Positions 27,672 through 35,110 of a stretch of DNA of 64,000 bases are shown piece after piece. Origin of the DNA: Candidatus Woesearchaeota archaeon (lineage in GTDB: Archaea; Nanobdellota; Nanobdellia; Woesearchaeales; JABMPP01); the NCBI GenBank assembly GCA_018303405.1, contig JAGVYD010000013.1, forward strand, positions 22,400 through 86,399, read 5' to 3'. The position numbers and the translations under genes were made by a program. Within the stretch, counting starts at the first letter, position 1. Every line of letters starts with the position of its first letter. Under the pieces are notes generated by a model. It ran no database searches. It had not been told where the DNA came from and was given only the letters and a program-made list of their open reading frames with translations.

Positions 27672-28091
27672 TCAATCATCATCGCCATCATCCTTTGCCC
27701 CTTTCTCCTTCATCTTCTTGGTGACATCAATGTTTGCGCTGCAATGGCCGCACCTGAACCTCAGGGTTTCAACGCCTTCAATTTTTTTCCTTTTGAACTG
27801 GGCTTCAGCTTCGCCTGGTTTTTTGCACTCCGGGCATGTGTATTGTGCCTCTGCTGTCAGGCTTTCCTCATATTCCTTTTTCTCGAGTGTGTACTTGCAT
27901 GCAGGGCACGTGTACTCCTTTGCCCTTATCCTTACTTTTCCAGATTCGTCCCTCGGCTTTCCCATCAGTTCTTTTTTGCATTTCGGGCATTTCTGCTTGT
28001 ACACCCAGCAAACGACTTTTCCGTCGCCAACTGCCCTTCTTGTAAAATAGATTAAGTCATCCACGCTGTCTGGAAATTTCACCATTGTCAT
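27672..28091 (-). CDS. multi-zinc-ribbon protein
   Basis: 139 residues with four CxxC knuckles (CPKC, CPAC, CPEC, CGHC) that can form two or more zinc ribbons, and a charged Lys/Asp-rich C-terminus. The ATG at 28091 overlaps the stop of the upstream gene by ATGA, which decides the start over the second ATG two codons on. Proteins of this design are widespread in DPANN archaea. A nucleic-acid-binding role is plausible but unproven. Confidence 0.75.
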   Translation of the reverse strand: MTMVKFPDSVDDLIYFTRRAVGDGKVVCWVYKQKCPKCKKELMGKPRDESGKVRIRAKEYTCPACKYTLEKKEYEESLTAEAQYTCPECKKPGEAEAQFKRKKIEGVETLRFRCGHCSANIDVTKKMKEKGAKDDGDDD

Positions 28092-28321
28092 CGCCTCAAA
28101 TTTGTCAGGTTGCTTTCGTTTGCTGCTGGAAGCCAGTCCTTTTGGGCCGCCTCACTGGCCACTCCCGCGACATTCTTGCCTGTCCCCTTTACCCATGACC
28201 AGAATTTGCCGAGGAAAGTCGCCCTGTCTTCAGGGTTGTCCATGTCAAGGTCGTTTATCCTGACAATCATGAATCCCCCAATCAGCATGAATACGACAAC
28301 AACCATCCATACTTTTACCAT
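28088..28321 (-). CDS. small single-pass membrane protein
   Basis: 77 residues from the ATG at 28321; GGTGGAGG lies about 6 nt upstream and serves as the ribosome binding site, so the in-frame GTG at 28333 is rejected. Residues 5-22 form one membrane segment. The rest is a short soluble tail. It is coupled by ATGA to the zinc-ribbon gene. Confidence 0.65.
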   Translation of the reverse strand: MVKVWMVVVVFMLIGGFMIVRINDLDMDNPEDRATFLGKFWSWVKGTGKNVAGVASEAAQKDWLPAANESNLTNLRR

Positions 28322-28395
28322 TTTCGCCTCCACCTAAACAATGATGCATTATTCATTATGGCCCCTGTAATATTTTGCCGCCAATCAATTCTGGC

Positions 28396-29004
28396 TCAGA
28401 GCTCTCTAAACTCATTTATCATATTGATGACGCCCTCCTTTATAAATTCTGCCGCAATTGCAACCAGGACAAGCCCGAGCACCCTTGACAAGACTTCAAT
28501 CATCCTTTCGCCAAAAAAGTTCTTGATTTTTTCTGAGAAAATCAGCATTAGCCATGTTATGGCAAGCACAAGAAGCGATGCAATGACCGGCGGCCAATAC
28601 CCGAATTTCTGGGAAAGCACGATAACTGTTGTCATTGCGCCTGGCCCTGTCAGCAATGGTGTCCCAATCACCACTGCGGCAATCTTATGCACCTTGTCCC
28701 TTTTGCTGAACTCCCAGCCAAACAGCATCTGCACCCCCAATATCAGAAGTATGATGCCTCCTGCAACAATAAAGCTGGCAAAGCTTATCCCCAAAAGGCT
28801 AAGCAGCAGCAATCCGGAGAACAGGAAAACAAGCAAAAGCCCCAATGCGACCAGGACGGCAATCAGGGCTTCCTTTGCCCGTTCTTTCTCCTTCAGGCCC
28901 TGTGTCAATGGCAGGAACACTGCCAATGACATGAACGGATCTATGATTATGAACAGTGCCGTGAAAGACTTTATCACTGCGCTGAGGAACGGGTCAATTG
29001 CCAT
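28396..29004 (-). CDS. MarC family (UPF0056) membrane protein
   Basis: 202 residues with six hydrophobic segments. The IIDPFMSLAVFLPLTQ stretch near residues 20-35 and TPLLTGPGAMTTVIVL near residues 114-129 are the two repeated half-signatures of the MarC/YchE family. The transported substrate of this family is not established; it is no longer thought to cause multiple antibiotic resistance. It stands alone on the minus strand, divergent from the methyltransferase at 29101. Confidence 0.88.
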   Translation of the reverse strand: MAIDPFLSAVIKSFTALFIIIDPFMSLAVFLPLTQGLKEKERAKEALIAVLVALGLLLVFLFSGLLLLSLLGISFASFIVAGGIILLILGVQMLFGWEFSKRDKVHKIAAVVIGTPLLTGPGAMTTVIVLSQKFGYWPPVIASLLVLAITWLMLIFSEKIKNFFGERMIEVLSRVLGLVLVAIAAEFIKEGVINMINEFREL

Positions 29005-29100
29005 TTGGGCAATTATCCCGCTGTGGTTTTTATATTTTATCTATCTATGCCCAAATAACAAAAAAACAACTTTTATAACACTCAACAATATCCTCCGGCC

Positions 29101-29595
29101 ATGACATACTACGACACAATCGCTTCAGGCTATGACACTCTTTACAAGGAAGAGCAGCTCGCAAAGCTAAAGCTGACACTGAAGTATCTTCATATCAGAA
29201 ACATTGACCTTGTCCTCGATGTAGGCTGCGGCACTGCCTTTGCAGCAAAGGAAATCCCGGCAAAATACATTGGCATAGACCCTTCATTTGGCATGCTGGA
29301 GCAGAATAACGGAAAGGATATTCTTGTGCAGGGTCAGGCAGAAAACATGCCGTTCAAGACCCGGCAATTCAATGTTGTAATCGCATTAACTTCGGTGCAT
29401 AATTTTGCCGACATTGAAAAAGGCATAAATGAAATGCTCAGGGTCGGGAAAGGCAGGTTCGCAATCTCAGTTCTCAAGAAAAGCGCGCATCTTGAAAAAA
29501 TAGAATCCATCCTGCACAGGAACTTCAGGATGGTAAGGATGATTGAGGAGGACAAGGACTTTGTCTTTATCTGCTCAACATACAATCTTCTATAG
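29101..29595 (+). CDS. class I SAM-dependent methyltransferase
   Basis: 164 residues, a short Methyltransf_11-like protein. Motif I is VLDVGCGTAFAAKE, the acidic residue closing strand 2 is in YIGIDPS, and the motif IV region is FNVVIALTSVHNF. The substrate is unknown. CTTTTATAAC lies about 27 nt before the ATG, so the message is probably leaderless. Confidence 0.85.
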   Translation: MTYYDTIASGYDTLYKEEQLAKLKLTLKYLHIRNIDLVLDVGCGTAFAAKEIPAKYIGIDPSFGMLEQNNGKDILVQGQAENMPFKTRQFNVVIALTSVHNFADIEKGINEMLRVGKGRFAISVLKKSAHLEKIESILHRNFRMVRMIEEDKDFVFICSTYNLL

Positions 29596-29654
29596 AAAAA
29601 TATATATATAAACTTAGCAGTAAAAGGCATATTATATTAAAAAAGAGGGTGGAC

Positions 29655-30419
29655 ATGGTCAGGCCAGAGATTGTTGAATACATTGAAAAAGAGCTTGAAA
29701 AAGGGTTTCACATAGAGGAAATCAAGCGCGCATTGCTTTCTGTTGGCCATGAGGCGCAGCACGTTGAGGAGGCTGTCCTGCACGTCCATTCCAAGAGACA
29801 GGCACGGCAGCGCAAGCGAACAGCCCTCATAATACTCATCCCTGTTCTCATAATCCTGATTTTATTGCTCGTTGTGAACCTGATGCGGCAGCAGGAAAAA
29901 AATGATTTCCTGGACCAGATAGGCGGCGGGACGCAAACTCCGGCTGACAACATTCCAGATGCAGGAGAGGAGCCTCGGGAAACAATTCCCGGGCAGGGAA
30001 CTGTAACAGCGCCGCCAGAAGCCATAGGCGCGCCAACAGACGCTGAAAATCTTGACTTGGCCTTGACGCATGGTGATATCTCTTATTGCAACAAAATTGT
30101 GGACCCAATAGTGAAGGAAATCTGCACAACTACGCTTAACCCGCCGCAGCGTGAAGTGCCGGCATACGCTGAATCAGATTCACTCCTGCTGGACTCTGCA
30201 TTCACAACCGGTGATATTTCCAAATGCGATGGCATTGTGGACAATTCAACAAGGGAAATATGCACAAGCACGCTTAAGCCGCAGGAAACTGCTGTCAGTG
30301 AATTTGCCGAGCAGGACTCCATCAATTTCGACAATGCCCTGGCAAACTCGGATAAAACCTATTGCAATAATATACATGATGAGGCCCTGAAGCAGACATG
30401 CCTGGGCATGCTTGGATAA
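29655..30419 (+). CDS. membrane-anchored protein with three Cys-pair repeats
   Basis: 254 residues from the ATG at 29655, preceded by GAGGGTGG; an in-frame GTG at 29649 is the alternative. Residues 1-45 are helical and resemble a small UBA-like helical motif (IEKELEKGFHIEEIKRALLS). Residues 58-80 are a membrane segment. The outer part holds three repeats of about 45 residues, each with a D-x-AL-x(3-5)-D-x2-YC/KC then a second Cys (GDISYCNKIVD..EICTT, GDISKCDGIVD..EICTS, SDKTYCNNIHD..QTCLG). The repeats are probably disulfide-linked helical hairpins. The function is unknown. Confidence 0.72.
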   Translation: MVRPEIVEYIEKELEKGFHIEEIKRALLSVGHEAQHVEEAVLHVHSKRQARQRKRTALIILIPVLIILILLLVVNLMRQQEKNDFLDQIGGGTQTPADNIPDAGEEPRETIPGQGTVTAPPEAIGAPTDAENLDLALTHGDISYCNKIVDPIVKEICTTTLNPPQREVPAYAESDSLLLDSAFTTGDISKCDGIVDNSTREICTSTLKPQETAVSEFAEQDSINFDNALANSDKTYCNNIHDEALKQTCLGMLG

Positions 30420-30459
30420 GTAAAATATATATATGACATCAGCCAGAGGTTTGTTTAAC

Positions 30460-31959
30460 ATGGTCAGTTTAAAGAGGTGGGTTCGTGCGTTCAGTATTTC
30501 TGTGTTCTTGATAGCCTTATTTTCCCAATATATACTTGCAGCCGGCACTCATACTTGCGCAGAAGTGGGCCTGAATCCGTGCACCGGTGATATTGCTTCA
30601 AGTGGAACCATTTCTGCCGGCACCCAGCTTATATCACCTGATATCATGACTAATACTCTTTATGCAGGTACATCAGTTACATCTCCACGTTTGGGATGCA
30701 CTGGAACATCATCCATGTGCTTTACAGCAGGTGTTACTGGAGCGAGTTCTTCAGCTGCGTTATGGAGCTATGCACAGGGAGGTGCATGGACTGCCAAATT
30801 GCTTGGAGCAGCCGGGGCCGATGTCCTTATTGGCCAAAAATTAGCAGTTGGCAATCCCAGTGCCGTTCATCCAACTAATGCCTTGGAAGTTTATGGTACA
30901 GCAAAAATTAATAATGGTGTAATCAGCGTGCCGGGCGCAAAATTCGGAGTCGGGACATTGACACCGACAGCAGAGCTTGATGTCGTTGGCCTTGCGCGGG
31001 CTCAAAGGCTAAGGGTAACAAGCACTTCGACTCTGGCAGGCTGGCCGGCTGTATTCATTGAAGAACAATCTCCGGGAACATCATATAGGTATGCATTGGC
31101 TGCTTCTGCAGGCGGCGGTGCAAGCAGTGGGGCATCTTCCATCGCGATACGCGGAGACAGTCTAAGCAACGCGCCTGGCGCAACAACAGGCGGAAGAAAT
31201 ATTGGGGGTTATTTTTCAGCGTCAGGCAATACCTTCAATAGGGGAGTTGAAGTAAATGTGCCTTATGACACAAACAACTTTGCAATATATTCAGGCGGCG
31301 CAGCCAAATCATTTTTCAGCGGGGATATCGGGCTTGGCACAACTTCTCCAGAGCCAGGCAGCAAGCTGACCATTGAAGGTGGAGATGCCACAATAAGGGA
31401 TGGAAAACTTGTCCTGACAAAAGTGAAGACTCTTACAGATGCGGATGGCGATGGGTATTATGTACCTGGCGTCTCCGGAGTGGATGTAACAACTATCACG
31501 GGTTCAGGCTTGACAACCACCACAATTCCGAGCGGAATCACAGTTAACCCAGGGGATGATTTATATGATTGTCAGGATTCTTACTTTCCAACCATAACCT
31601 CATCACGCATTCACAAAAATTCTGAATATTGGAAAAGAGTGTCGGTTGGAGGGGCAGTGCCAGCATCCCCTTTAGATGATATCAACTGCGATGGTTCGAC
31701 GAGCAAGCTGACAGAGCGCTCAATCACTGCCGGTAGTAATTGTGTTTGCTGCGAGACAAAACCGGACAAATACAAGCTGGTGCGCGATATCGACACAGAT
31801 GAAGCAAAACTCATAAGGCATATTTGTGTCTCAGCTCCCTGTGATAAATGTAATGATCCTTTTCATGAAGCCTATACTTTCTGTGCGACATATGCAGCGG
31901 AGGCGCAAAGCTTAGGGACATTGGGTACATGCAATCAGCTGAATGATTATTATCAATAA
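30460..31959 (+). CDS. tail-fibre/adhesin-like exported protein
   Basis: 499 residues from the ATG at 30460, with GAGGT about 10 nt upstream. The ATG at 30433 lies inside the TATA-like AAATATATATATG and is rejected. A signal peptide is followed by Gly/Thr/Ser-rich beta repeats, a GVGTLTPTAELDVVG segment and a GLGTTSPEPGSKLTIEG segment, the short repeats seen in tail-fibre and S74-type surface proteins, a calcium-loop-like DADGDGYYV stretch, and a Cys-rich C-terminus. It shares its design with the protein at 20951-22432. Confidence 0.75.
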   Translation: MVSLKRWVRAFSISVFLIALFSQYILAAGTHTCAEVGLNPCTGDIASSGTISAGTQLISPDIMTNTLYAGTSVTSPRLGCTGTSSMCFTAGVTGASSSAALWSYAQGGAWTAKLLGAAGADVLIGQKLAVGNPSAVHPTNALEVYGTAKINNGVISVPGAKFGVGTLTPTAELDVVGLARAQRLRVTSTSTLAGWPAVFIEEQSPGTSYRYALAASAGGGASSGASSIAIRGDSLSNAPGATTGGRNIGGYFSASGNTFNRGVEVNVPYDTNNFAIYSGGAAKSFFSGDIGLGTTSPEPGSKLTIEGGDATIRDGKLVLTKVKTLTDADGDGYYVPGVSGVDVTTITGSGLTTTTIPSGITVNPGDDLYDCQDSYFPTITSSRIHKNSEYWKRVSVGGAVPASPLDDINCDGSTSKLTERSITAGSNCVCCETKPDKYKLVRDIDTDEAKLIRHICVSAPCDKCNDPFHEAYTFCATYAAEAQSLGTLGTCNQLNDYYQ

Positions 31960-32006
31960 TCTTTTTCTCCATAACTTTTTTATATTCTCTTCCCTTTAGC
32001 CCCTTC

Positions 32007-32201
32007 ATGCCTTCCCCGACAGACGAACAGATTGCGCAGCTGCTTCCCTTCCTGAAACATACCAATCCCCATCTCAGCGAGGAAGAGCTGGTTGTGCTTG
32101 CAAAGAAAATGCTTTCCATGCCGGCTACGCCGGATGAAACTTCCTCAGACAAGCCCCTGTCAGAAATGATGGAAGGGGCAGAAGATAAAGTTGATTCTTA
32201 G
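32007..32201 (+). CDS. small acidic protein
   Basis: 64 residues with a helical N-terminal half (TDEQIAQLLPFLKHTNPHLS) and an acidic tail. CTTTTTTATATTC lies about 27 nt before the ATG, as expected for a leaderless archaeal gene, which is the main support for its being real. The function is unknown. Structured element copy A follows it. Confidence 0.55.
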   Translation: MPSPTDEQIAQLLPFLKHTNPHLSEEELVVLAKKMLSMPATPDETSSDKPLSEMMEGAEDKVDS

Positions 32202-32216
32202 GTTTGTCGCTTTTTG

Positions 32217-32380
32217 GGCTGTGTTGAAAATATTTGTTTTGGCACCATTAATGCGAGCGTCCAATCCTAATTAATTAACAAGCAAAGGAGATTGCAAGAG
32301 GAATTTGCTTTATCATTGCACACCTAAACACGCGAGCCGGTGCCAAAACCGAGGCGAAAGCCGAGATTTTCAACACAGCT
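32217..32380 (+). mobile_element. structured repeat element, copy A (164 bp)
   Basis: Outer stem 32218-32231 with 32366-32379 (14 bp), second stem 32237-32246 with 32339-32348 (10 bp), a small hairpin CGA-GGC-GAAA-GCC-GAG at 32350-32365, and an apical hairpin AAGCAAA/TTTGCTT (32280-32286 with 32304-32310) whose loop contains GATTGCAAGAGG. The stretch below the apical domain pairs GCGAGCGT with ACGCGAGC around tandem G-A mismatches. The 8-bp direct repeat GCTTTTTG flanks it (32209-32216 and 32381-32388). It fills the gap before the MNT gene at 32436. Confidence 0.82.
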
Positions 32381-32415
32381 GCTTTTTGCCTCAAAAAACA
32401 AAGCTTTATATATCA

Positions 32416-32435
32416 ATCATTATTTTTATAACGAT
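32416..32435. promoter_or_regulatory. palindrome between TATA box and start of MNT gene
   Basis: The 20-bp near-perfect palindrome ATCATTATTTTTATAACGAT (one mismatched pair) ends at the base before the ATG at 32436. The TATA-like GCTTTATATA lies at 32403-32412. Any protein bound here would cover the transcription start. It resembles, with a different sequence, the palindromes at the other MNT/HEPN modules. Confidence 0.55.
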
Positions 32436-33002
32436 ATGGTTAAAAAATTATCAATAGAAAACGCACTCGAGCCATTTCTGGGCAGGCCGGGCGAGTCAAT
32501 CCATCTGGCCAGCGTAGCCAGGGAAATCAACCAGCCTTACCCCACTGTTCGGCTCTGGTTGAACGAGCTTGCCGCTCGCGGCATTCTGGGAAAAAAGTTT
32601 GTCGGGAGGCTGACCACATATCATCTGAATCTTGGGCATCCCAATCTTATTGATTATCTGCTGGTGGCCGAGCAGCGCCGGCTGATTAGGAAGTGCACAG
32701 ATGACTTGTTGATGAGGGAAGCGGTAAAGCTTCTTCGCCAGGCACTGCCGGAAAACGCGCCCATTGTCATTTTTGGCTCTGCCACTGTTTCATTTAAAAA
32801 GGCAAATGATGTTGATTTGCTGGTAGCGGCCAAAATCAAAGAGCCTTCCATAAACGAAATCTCCGGCACCATAAACAAAAAAATCCACTTAATCAATGTC
32901 ACAAGCCTTGATGGTGTTTCCAGGCCGCTAAAGGGTGAAATTGTCAAGCATCATGCAATAATCAATGGGCATTATGGTGTTCTGAGGTGGATGCTATCGT
33001 AA
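32436..33002 (+). CDS. MNT nucleotidyltransferase with N-terminal winged helix
   Basis: 188 residues. The ATG at 32436 lies about 27 nt after a TATA box, so the upstream in-frame start at 32340, which falls inside structured element A, is rejected. Residues 1-70 form a winged helix (LASVAREINQPYPTVRLWLN, then FVGRLTTYHLN). The nucleotidyltransferase part has IVIFGSATVSF and KKANDVDLLVAAK (GS-x(n)-DxD). It overlaps the following HEPN-like gene. It is probably the antitoxin and repressor of this pair. Confidence 0.82.
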   Translation: MVKKLSIENALEPFLGRPGESIHLASVAREINQPYPTVRLWLNELAARGILGKKFVGRLTTYHLNLGHPNLIDYLLVAEQRRLIRKCTDDLLMREAVKLLRQALPENAPIVIFGSATVSFKKANDVDLLVAAKIKEPSINEISGTINKKIHLINVTSLDGVSRPLKGEIVKHHAIINGHYGVLRWMLS

Positions 33003-33475
33003 GCTTGGCGTGGTGCGCAAGGCAGCGCAGGGGAATCAGACTGGTCGAGCCTAATGATAACCTTTCACGGGAATATGAGTCCACTGCCGATGAAACTCTG
33101 CAAATACTCAGGGGCATTAAGGGAAAGTCAAATATTTGGCTGGCAACAACTAAATATTATACGGAATATTTTGCCATATATTCCCTTCTCATGAAAATTG
33201 GCATAAAATGCGAAATGCATGACTGCACTATTGCTGTCTGCTCCTTTCTCGAAGAGAATGGCACAATCCCTGTTGGTTATTCCAATATCCTTAATGAAGA
33301 CAAGCAGCTCCGCATTGATAACCAATATTACCTGAAGAACAGGAAAGTGGAAGTCAGCTATAATGGCCTGGCCGAATTTGTGCTCAGAATAAAGGACATC
33401 AATCTGAGGCTTTCACCAGAGCAGATTGGCAGGATAAGGAAACAATTGAGTACTATGCTCCTCAAGGAGGGATAA
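32987..33475 (+). CDS. HEPN-like partner protein
   Basis: 162 residues starting with GTG inside the MNT gene (16-bp overlap). It is a helical protein; YYTEYFAIYSLLMKIGIKCE is the HEPN-type second helix, and the order and size match the HEPN protein at 23269-23760. Both contain a YY or NQYY segment late in the sequence (IDNQYYLKNR here). No clear R-x4-6-H motif is seen. It is probably the toxin or substrate-binding partner of the MNT protein. Confidence 0.72.
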   Translation: MDAIVSLAWCARQRRGIRLVEPNDNLSREYESTADETLQILRGIKGKSNIWLATTKYYTEYFAIYSLLMKIGIKCEMHDCTIAVCSFLEENGTIPVGYSNILNEDKQLRIDNQYYLKNRKVEVSYNGLAEFVLRIKDINLRLSPEQIGRIRKQLSTMLLKEG

Positions 33476-33570
33476 TCCCATCGATTTGCGAATCAACAAT
33501 GTTTTTCTAAAGCTTTATAAACAACCATGCCTTTTATATGTTACTATACAGTAGATACATAGAGGGCGCT

Positions 33571-34995
33571 ATGCGGCAAAATACAATAATAAGCATGATA
33601 TCTGCTTTGATAATTGCAGTATTGTTGACAGGCAGTGCCATGGCAATTTCCATGACGCCAGGCACAATTGAAGTGAAAGCACAGCTTGGCCAGCCAGCAA
33701 CTGCAAAAATTCTTGTATCCAATGAAGACACAACAGACATCCTCAATGTTCAGATGTCGCACACCGGCCTGAATGGGTTCATTGTATCATTCAGCCCGTC
33801 ATTCTTTGCTCTGCCTGCCAATTCCGGCAGGGAAGTTGGGATTACATTGACTCCGCCAGGCAATGCCGACCTCCAGGATTATTCAGGGCTAATCACTGCC
33901 GGGAATTCCAGCCTGTTCACTTCCAATACCATAATCGCATCTGTGAATGCAATGCTTTCAATTGAAAATGTCGATGTGAAGTTTGGCGACACAGAGGTCA
34001 ACAATATCAGGGAGGGGGAAATAATCAGCGCAGATGCCGAGCCAGGCATGCCGCTTGAATTCAAGGTGAGGCTGCGAAATGAATTTCCAACAGCAACCAG
34101 CTCTGACACAGGCCAGCTCAGGAATGTATTCTTCAGGGTCACAATAGTTGACCTCGGGGATGAGGGCGACATTGACCTTGAGTCAGAGGATTTTGAGCTT
34201 CCTATCCAGGATGCAAAGTCCAAAACGCTGTATTACACAGTCCCGTTAATGATTGAAGAGGGCAGCTATGATGTTGAGGTTTATGCAGAGGGAACAGACG
34301 GCGACGGCATAATCCACTCCGAGGCCTGGCAGCTCAGGCTGGACCTCAGCAAGGACGCCCATGATGTCAGGATACTCAATGAAGGGCTTTCAACTGCAAT
34401 TGTTGACTGCACCCGCAAAACAGCGCTGGCATATGACCTGGTGAATGTCGGCAGCAGCGACGAGAGGCAGGTGTTTGCCAAAGTGGAGAACAGCGAGCTG
34501 GGAATCAGGCAAATTACAGGGCCTTTCATACTTGATGCAAACCTTGACTCGCCAATAAACAGCATACCACAAAGCTTCAGCCTCACAATCCCGCAAACCG
34601 CCAAGCCAGGAAAGTATCGCCTTGACCTGAGGGCTTATTATTTGACCAATCTTGTCAGCTCTGTGAAGCTGGTTGACCTCGAGGTCAGGAAATGCAGCAC
34701 AGCAGGGCCTGAAGACACCGGCTCCGGCAGCCAGGATTCAGCGGGGCAGGAAGAGCCAGGCAGCACAGCACAGGAAAATGCCCAGCAGGGAACACAGGAA
34801 GAGGGCCTTTCCGAGCAGTTTCCAGGCATAAACCTGGATGATGCAGCAATCGCAGATGTGGTTGACACATCAGCAGTCCCGAAAGAAAATAATGGCAGCC
34901 TGAAATCATTGGTTGCCCTCGCAGGCCTTAACATTTTCATATTATTGGTCATCATTTTTGTCATTTACAGGCTTATTGCCTTTGTTCGAAAATAA
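33571..34995 (+). CDS. membrane-anchored CARDB/Ig-like surface protein
   Basis: 474 residues from the ATG at 33571, with GAGGG 6 nt upstream; the ATG at 33538 lies inside a TATA element. A signal peptide (residues 8-25) is followed by beta-sandwich domains of the CARDB/NPCBM-like kind, a Gly/Gln/Glu-rich linker (residues about 375-440) and a C-terminal membrane anchor ending in RLIAFVRK. Residues 130-380 match the next gene in layout, including a single Cys after a DxxxHDVRI-type stretch. The pair are paralogues and may act together in surface or exported-protein assembly. Confidence 0.78.
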   Translation: MRQNTIISMISALIIAVLLTGSAMAISMTPGTIEVKAQLGQPATAKILVSNEDTTDILNVQMSHTGLNGFIVSFSPSFFALPANSGREVGITLTPPGNADLQDYSGLITAGNSSLFTSNTIIASVNAMLSIENVDVKFGDTEVNNIREGEIISADAEPGMPLEFKVRLRNEFPTATSSDTGQLRNVFFRVTIVDLGDEGDIDLESEDFELPIQDAKSKTLYYTVPLMIEEGSYDVEVYAEGTDGDGIIHSEAWQLRLDLSKDAHDVRILNEGLSTAIVDCTRKTALAYDLVNVGSSDERQVFAKVENSELGIRQITGPFILDANLDSPINSIPQSFSLTIPQTAKPGKYRLDLRAYYLTNLVSSVKLVDLEVRKCSTAGPEDTGSGSQDSAGQEEPGSTAQENAQQGTQEEGLSEQFPGINLDDAAIADVVDTSAVPKENNGSLKSLVALAGLNIFILLVIIFVIYRLIAFVRK

Positions 34996-35110
34996 GGCTT
35001 CGAAAATAAGGCCATGGTCAATAAAAAACGTAACTACTGACCAATGCTAAAATATGCAAAGCTTTTTAAACAATCCGAGCTTTGCAATGCGTCCGGGGGT
35101 GCACTATAAA

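Noticed and set aside
28358..29104. 248-residue plus-strand frame opposite the MarC gene
   Set aside because: The minus-strand frame matches the MarC family; the plus frame has no recognisable motif.
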